Below, piece after piece: positions 34,810 through 37,247 of a stretch of 37,247 nucleotides of DNA. The translations under genes were made by a program, and so were the position numbers. The notes under the pieces are model-generated. The model ran no database searches. It was not told the origin of the DNA and saw only the letters and a list, made by a program, of their open reading frames with translations. The stretch comes from Robertmurraya massiliosenegalensis JC6 (lineage in GTDB: Bacteria > Bacillota > Bacilli > Bacillales > Cytobacillaceae), in NCBI RefSeq assembly GCF_000311725.1, contig NZ_HE978518.1, positions 87,654 to 124,900 of the forward strand, given 5' to 3'. Numbering within the stretch: position 1 is the first letter of the stretch; each line of letters begins with the position of its first letter.

Positions 34810-34945
34810 CGTTCTAAATCCTCCCTTATAAAAATCTTATCTCACCAAGATATCATTATACCTTCAATTCTACTAAATTTCGATTAATTTCTACAAAATG
34901 CATCAAAAGTCTAATTGGATCAATAGGGAGTAATTCACAATTTCA

Positions 34946-34981
34946 TAAAAAAATAGTAGGGAGAATAACTCTCTCTACTAT
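34946..34981 (-). terminator. Terminator after the alcohol dehydrogenase gene
   Basis: Stem ATAGTAG / CTACTAT with an inner GAG / CTC pairing (34953-34981), overlapping the stop codon and followed on the minus strand by seven T. Confidence 0.85.
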
Positions 34982-36123
34982 CCATGTGGCTTTAGAATAA
35001 CCTTAATACAGTTATCAGTTTTTGTATCAAAATACTCATATCCTTTTTTAGCATCGGCTAGCGGGATCTTATGTGTCACAATATCAGCTAGATTTACTTT
35101 CCCTTCCGTTACCATCTTGTACAATTTTGGAATGATTGGAATGACGTGAGCTTGTCCCATTTTAATTTCAACGTTTCGTTGAAAAATATCTCCTAATGGG
35201 AAGCCGTTATAGCGCATTCCGTAAACACCTGTTAACTGGATGGTACCACACTTTCTTACTGCCTGCGCAGCGGTCACAATTGCTCCCATCGATCCTCCAT
35301 GGAGTTTCATACCAGAGGCAAGGAACTCTAATGGAGTCATTTTTCCATCCATTCCAACACAATCAATGACTACATCAGCCCCACCTTGTGTCATTTCTTT
35401 TAAATATTCGCCAATATGTTGATTTTCAGTTTCAAAGTTAACAATTTCAACGTTATTTGTCTTTTTTGCGTGTTGCAAGCGATAGTCAATATAGTCTACC
35501 GCAATCACCCGCTTTGCCCCTTTTAACCAAGCAAACTTTTGAGCTAATAGGCCAATCGGACCACAGCCGAGTATAATTACGGTATCTCCTTGCTTAACTC
35601 CAGAATTTTCCACACTCCAATATGCTGTTGTTGCTGCATCGGAGAGTAAGACGAGTTGTTCATCTTCTACTTCACAATCATCTGGTATCCGCCAAGGTGT
35701 AAAGTTCCCATAAGGAACGCGTAAGTATTCAGCTTGTCCACCTGCATATCCGCCGGTGTTTTCCGAATATCCGAAATAGGCTCCCATATCGCCATGTGGG
35801 TTAGCTTCATCACATTGACTTGTGTAACCTTGACTACAATACCAACAATGTCCACAACTAATATTAAATGGGACGATCACTCGGTCTCCCTTTTTGACAT
35901 TTGTTACTTCTGGCCCAACTTCTTCAACAATTCCCATGGGTTCATGGCCAATAATAAAGTTTTCAGGCATATTAGGGACCATTCCATGAATCAAATGAAG
36001 ATCTGAACCACATATCGCTGAAGTCGTTATTTTTACGATAATATCGTCCGCTTTTTCAACCTTCGGGTCATTGACCTCTTTAACGGACACATCCTTTATT
36101 CCTTGATATGTAACAGCCTTCAT
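34978..36123 (-). CDS. adhB: Zinc-dependent alcohol dehydrogenase (AdhB-like)
   Basis: Medium-chain dehydrogenase/reductase of 381 residues. The catalytic zinc site comprises C38 in AICGSD, the histidine/glutamate of IIGHEPMG, and a further ligand in the middle of the chain. The structural zinc lobe has four cysteines in CGHCWYCSQGYTSQC. The Rossmann motif is GCGPIGLLAQ, followed by VDYIDYRL; the aspartate suggests NAD rather than NADP. Length and sequence resemble the glutathione-independent formaldehyde dehydrogenase group. In B. subtilis adhB lies among the yraD-yraG spore-coat genes, and two coat-like genes precede it here, so expression during sporulation is likely. GAAGGGGTG precedes the ATG. 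Confidence 0.88.
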   Translation of the reverse strand: MKAVTYQGIKDVSVKEVNDPKVEKADDIIVKITTSAICGSDLHLIHGMVPNMPENFIIGHEPMGIVEEVGPEVTNVKKGDRVIVPFNISCGHCWYCSQGYTSQCDEANPHGDMGAYFGYSENTGGYAGGQAEYLRVPYGNFTPWRIPDDCEVEDEQLVLLSDAATTAYWSVENSGVKQGDTVIILGCGPIGLLAQKFAWLKGAKRVIAVDYIDYRLQHAKKTNNVEIVNFETENQHIGEYLKEMTQGGADVVIDCVGMDGKMTPLEFLASGMKLHGGSMGAIVTAAQAVRKCGTIQLTGVYGMRYNGFPLGDIFQRNVEIKMGQAHVIPIIPKLYKMVTEGKVNLADIVTHKIPLADAKKGYEYFDTKTDNCIKVILKPHG

Positions 36124-36146
36124 GCTTTCACCCCTTCGTTCGTAAA

Positions 36147-36509
36147 TTATTTGTACGGAGTTGCAAATGTACCTAATCGGTCTGTATCGCGAGGAAACAG
36201 CTTCATTTCTGCGATTGCAAGAGCCATATCCGCTGATTTAAGATCAAGTTCAACTTGTTTTCCAAGATCATGAGGATAAAGCCAGCCTTTTTCAAGTAAA
36301 AGATCAACCGTTTCTTCGTATAAATCGATCCCTTCTTCCATTTGTTTCAATAAAGTAGCTCTTAATTCACTGCTCGCTGTTTCCGTTAAAGCAGTAGCAT
36401 AATATCGTATCCCGGTTTTGATTGATAATAGAAAATCTAACGCAAATGAGGAATCTGCCATTTTAGGCATACCTTCGGCGTATTTAGGATCAAGATAATC
36501 TTCGTTCAT
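36147..36509 (-). CDS. CotF-family spore coat protein (YraF-like)
   Basis: A 120-residue helical protein of the CotF/YraF coat family. It begins NEDYLDPKYAEGMPKMADSS and continues with a ferritin-like pair of helices containing FLLSIKTGIRYYATALTETAS. It ends soon after LFPRDTDRLGTF. Such proteins are laid down in the coat of the maturing spore. Two adjacent ATG codons occur (36510-36512 and 36507-36509); GAGGTGG lies only four bases before the second, which is preferred. The gene is 23 bases before adhB and directly after a smaller coat gene, matching the B. subtilis yra cluster. Confidence 0.85.
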   Translation of the reverse strand: MNEDYLDPKYAEGMPKMADSSFALDFLLSIKTGIRYYATALTETASSELRATLLKQMEEGIDLYEETVDLLLEKGWLYPHDLGKQVELDLKSADMALAIAEMKLFPRDTDRLGTFATPYK

Positions 36510-36524
36510 CATTCCACCTCATTT

Positions 36525-36674
36525 TTAAGTCAGAGTCGTACGAGCACCTTTATAATGTTCTTTCAATTCTTGAATCGCTCGCATCGATTGTTCAACATCT
36601 TTCTGCATTAATGCCTTCAAATCATTATCAAAACACATTCCTTGGAATAGCTTTGATTTAATGTTATTTTTCAT
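36525..36674 (-). CDS. Small spore-coat protein (YraE/YraG-like), 49 residues
   Basis: A short minus-strand gene that reads from ATG 36672-36674 to TAA 36525-36527. The protein starts MKNNIKSKLFQGMCFDND and ends KEHYKGARTTLT, with a helical middle (ALMQKDVEQSMRAIQEL). Its position directly ahead of the CotF-like gene and adhB resembles the small YraE/YraG coat proteins of B. subtilis. The start lacks a clear ribosome-binding site, and the bases around it belong to a repeated element, so the exact N-terminus is uncertain. An ATG at codon 13 is an alternative. Confidence 0.68.
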   Translation of the reverse strand: MKNNIKSKLFQGMCFDNDLKALMQKDVEQSMRAIQELKEHYKGARTTLT

Positions 36675-36795
36675 AATTGTACGGAATGGCTTATATGTTT
36701 TCCGGCATTAACCTAACACGTTTTTTCAAAATTATCCGGAATACATAATCTATAGAATTTGATTAATGTTCTTTTTTCATAATTGACCGGAAAAA
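36667..36795. repeat. Three degenerate direct repeats upstream of the coat genes
   Basis: The motif TTTTTCATAATTG-nCCGGAA recurs at 36667-36684 (TTTTTCATAATTGTACGG), 36722-36740 (TTTTTCAAAATTATCCGG) and 36773-36790 (TTTTTCATAATTGACCGG), at spacings of 55 and 51 bases. The first copy includes the start codon of the small coat gene. The similarity of copies 1 and 3 extends further, into AACATTAA(A)TCAAA. Confidence 0.75.
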
Positions 36796-36927
36796 ATATT
36801 TTTCTTAAGTATTCTTCTATTATCTAAACATCTTTGTGTTCGTATTACAAGAGGTCTTGGGAAATTTCTAACTGTAACATCTTTATGATTTCTGATTTAC
36901 CCTTAATTAAAAAATAAACATTTATTG

Positions 36928-37247
36928 TTACTCTCTTTTATTACTAATTCTAAATCCTAAAAATCGCTTCTCATCATTATTTCCTCGTCGAAATTTAGCT
37001 ACTATCTTTCCTGCTTCCTCAAGGTTCTTTAAATCTTCCTTATCTAACTCATCAATATTAACTGTAACAAAATATTGACCTTGTTTAGCCTTCACTAACA
37101 AACCGTCAACATATTTAAGTAACTTTGCTTTAGCATATTTATCGGGTTTAGAGTATGAGCCATCGTGCACTAAAAAAGTTATATTGTTCATTTCTTTCTT
37201 TATTCTATAAATCAACCATGTTAAATCAAACATATTAACTTTCATGT
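36928..37247 (-). CDS. C-terminal fragment of a DUF2326-like protein (partial)
   Basis: The last 105 or so residues of a gene that probably continues beyond the right edge. The visible part reads FDLTWLIYRI ... ITFLVHDGSYSKPD, then a helix and YFVTVNIDEL near the middle. This resembles the end of DUF2326 proteins (B. subtilis YydD type), large RecF/SMC-like coiled-coil ATPases, where FLIHDS-type and VTLNSDEL-type motifs close the ATPase head. The only in-frame ATG near the edge (37243-37245) has no visible ribosome-binding site. DUF2326 ATPases are associated with ABC-three-component systems, many of which are suspected defences. Assignment rests on recalled motifs. Confidence 0.6.
   Translation of the reverse strand, partial: MKVNMFDLTWLIYRIKKEMNNITFLVHDGSYSKPDKYAKAKLLKYVDGLLVKAKQGQYFVTVNIDELDKEDLKNLEEAGKIVAKFRRGNNDEKRFLGFRISNKRE

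Noticed and set aside
36900-36927. Small inverted repeat AATAAA / TTTATT after the DUF2326-like gene
   Set aside because: Too short and AT-only to call as a terminator, although a T-run follows it on the minus strand.

Overview
The window looks like a chromosomal segment of a low-GC, spore-forming Bacillota, most likely a Bacillaceae (Bacillus sensu lato). The evidence is the AT-rich sequence, strong AGGAGG-type ribosome-binding sites with frequent GTG/TTG starts, spore-coat genes, and a backbone order plsY - yneT - parE - parC - alsT that resembles, from memory, the Bacillus subtilis yneS-yneT-parE-parC-ynfC-alsT neighbourhood. No rRNA, tRNA, CRISPR array, transposase or phage gene was recognised.

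Layout. 1-3.3 kb: plsY (minus) diverges from a membrane-anchored GH18 hydrolase and yneT. 3.8-8.2 kb: overlapping parE-parC encode topoisomerase IV. 8.3-10.1 kb: an autoregulated-looking winged-helix regulator with an MFS exporter sits between parC and alsT. 10.2-13.1 kb: alsT, a secreted protein with EF-hand-like loops, and a bacterial homologue of the plant Staygreen Mg-dechelatase. 13.2-14.0 kb: a Cof-type HAD phosphatase. 14.5-18.8 kb: a complete arsenic operon in the order arsR-arsB-arsC-arsD-arsA. It diverges from padR-chrA (19.0-20.5 kb), so two oxyanion-resistance units share one short regulatory region.

20.5-28.3 kb, all on the minus strand: a DinB-like protein, a VOC protein, an ECF sigma factor with its anti-sigma factor and a small membrane protein, a glycosyltransferase with a DUF1835/DUF3658 protein, and a GH18-LysM-(PG_binding)2 wall hydrolase followed by a secreted beta-sandwich protein with an apparent frameshift. 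28.5-33.4 kb: an LLM flavin oxidoreductase, a membrane-anchored trypsin-like protease, a zinc-ribbon protein and a two-domain GGDEF/EAL cyclic-di-GMP protein.

33.5-33.9 kb, too short for ordinary gene calling: a compact locus with the architecture of a type I toxin-antitoxin system. It has a 27-residue holin-like peptide on the minus strand and a converging plus-strand RNA whose terminator T-tract covers the end of the toxin gene. It also has duplicated elements that could let the two RNAs pair. 33.9-36.7 kb: an MltG-related membrane protein and its partner, then a zinc alcohol dehydrogenase with two spore-coat proteins resembling the B. subtilis adhB/yra cluster. The right edge cuts a gene whose visible C-terminus resembles DUF2326 proteins, which are coiled-coil ATPases linked to defence-type ABC-three-component systems.

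The best candidates for something under-described are the small toxin/antisense-RNA locus, the Staygreen homologue in a non-photosynthetic Bacillus-like genome, and the DUF2326 fragment that continues beyond the window.
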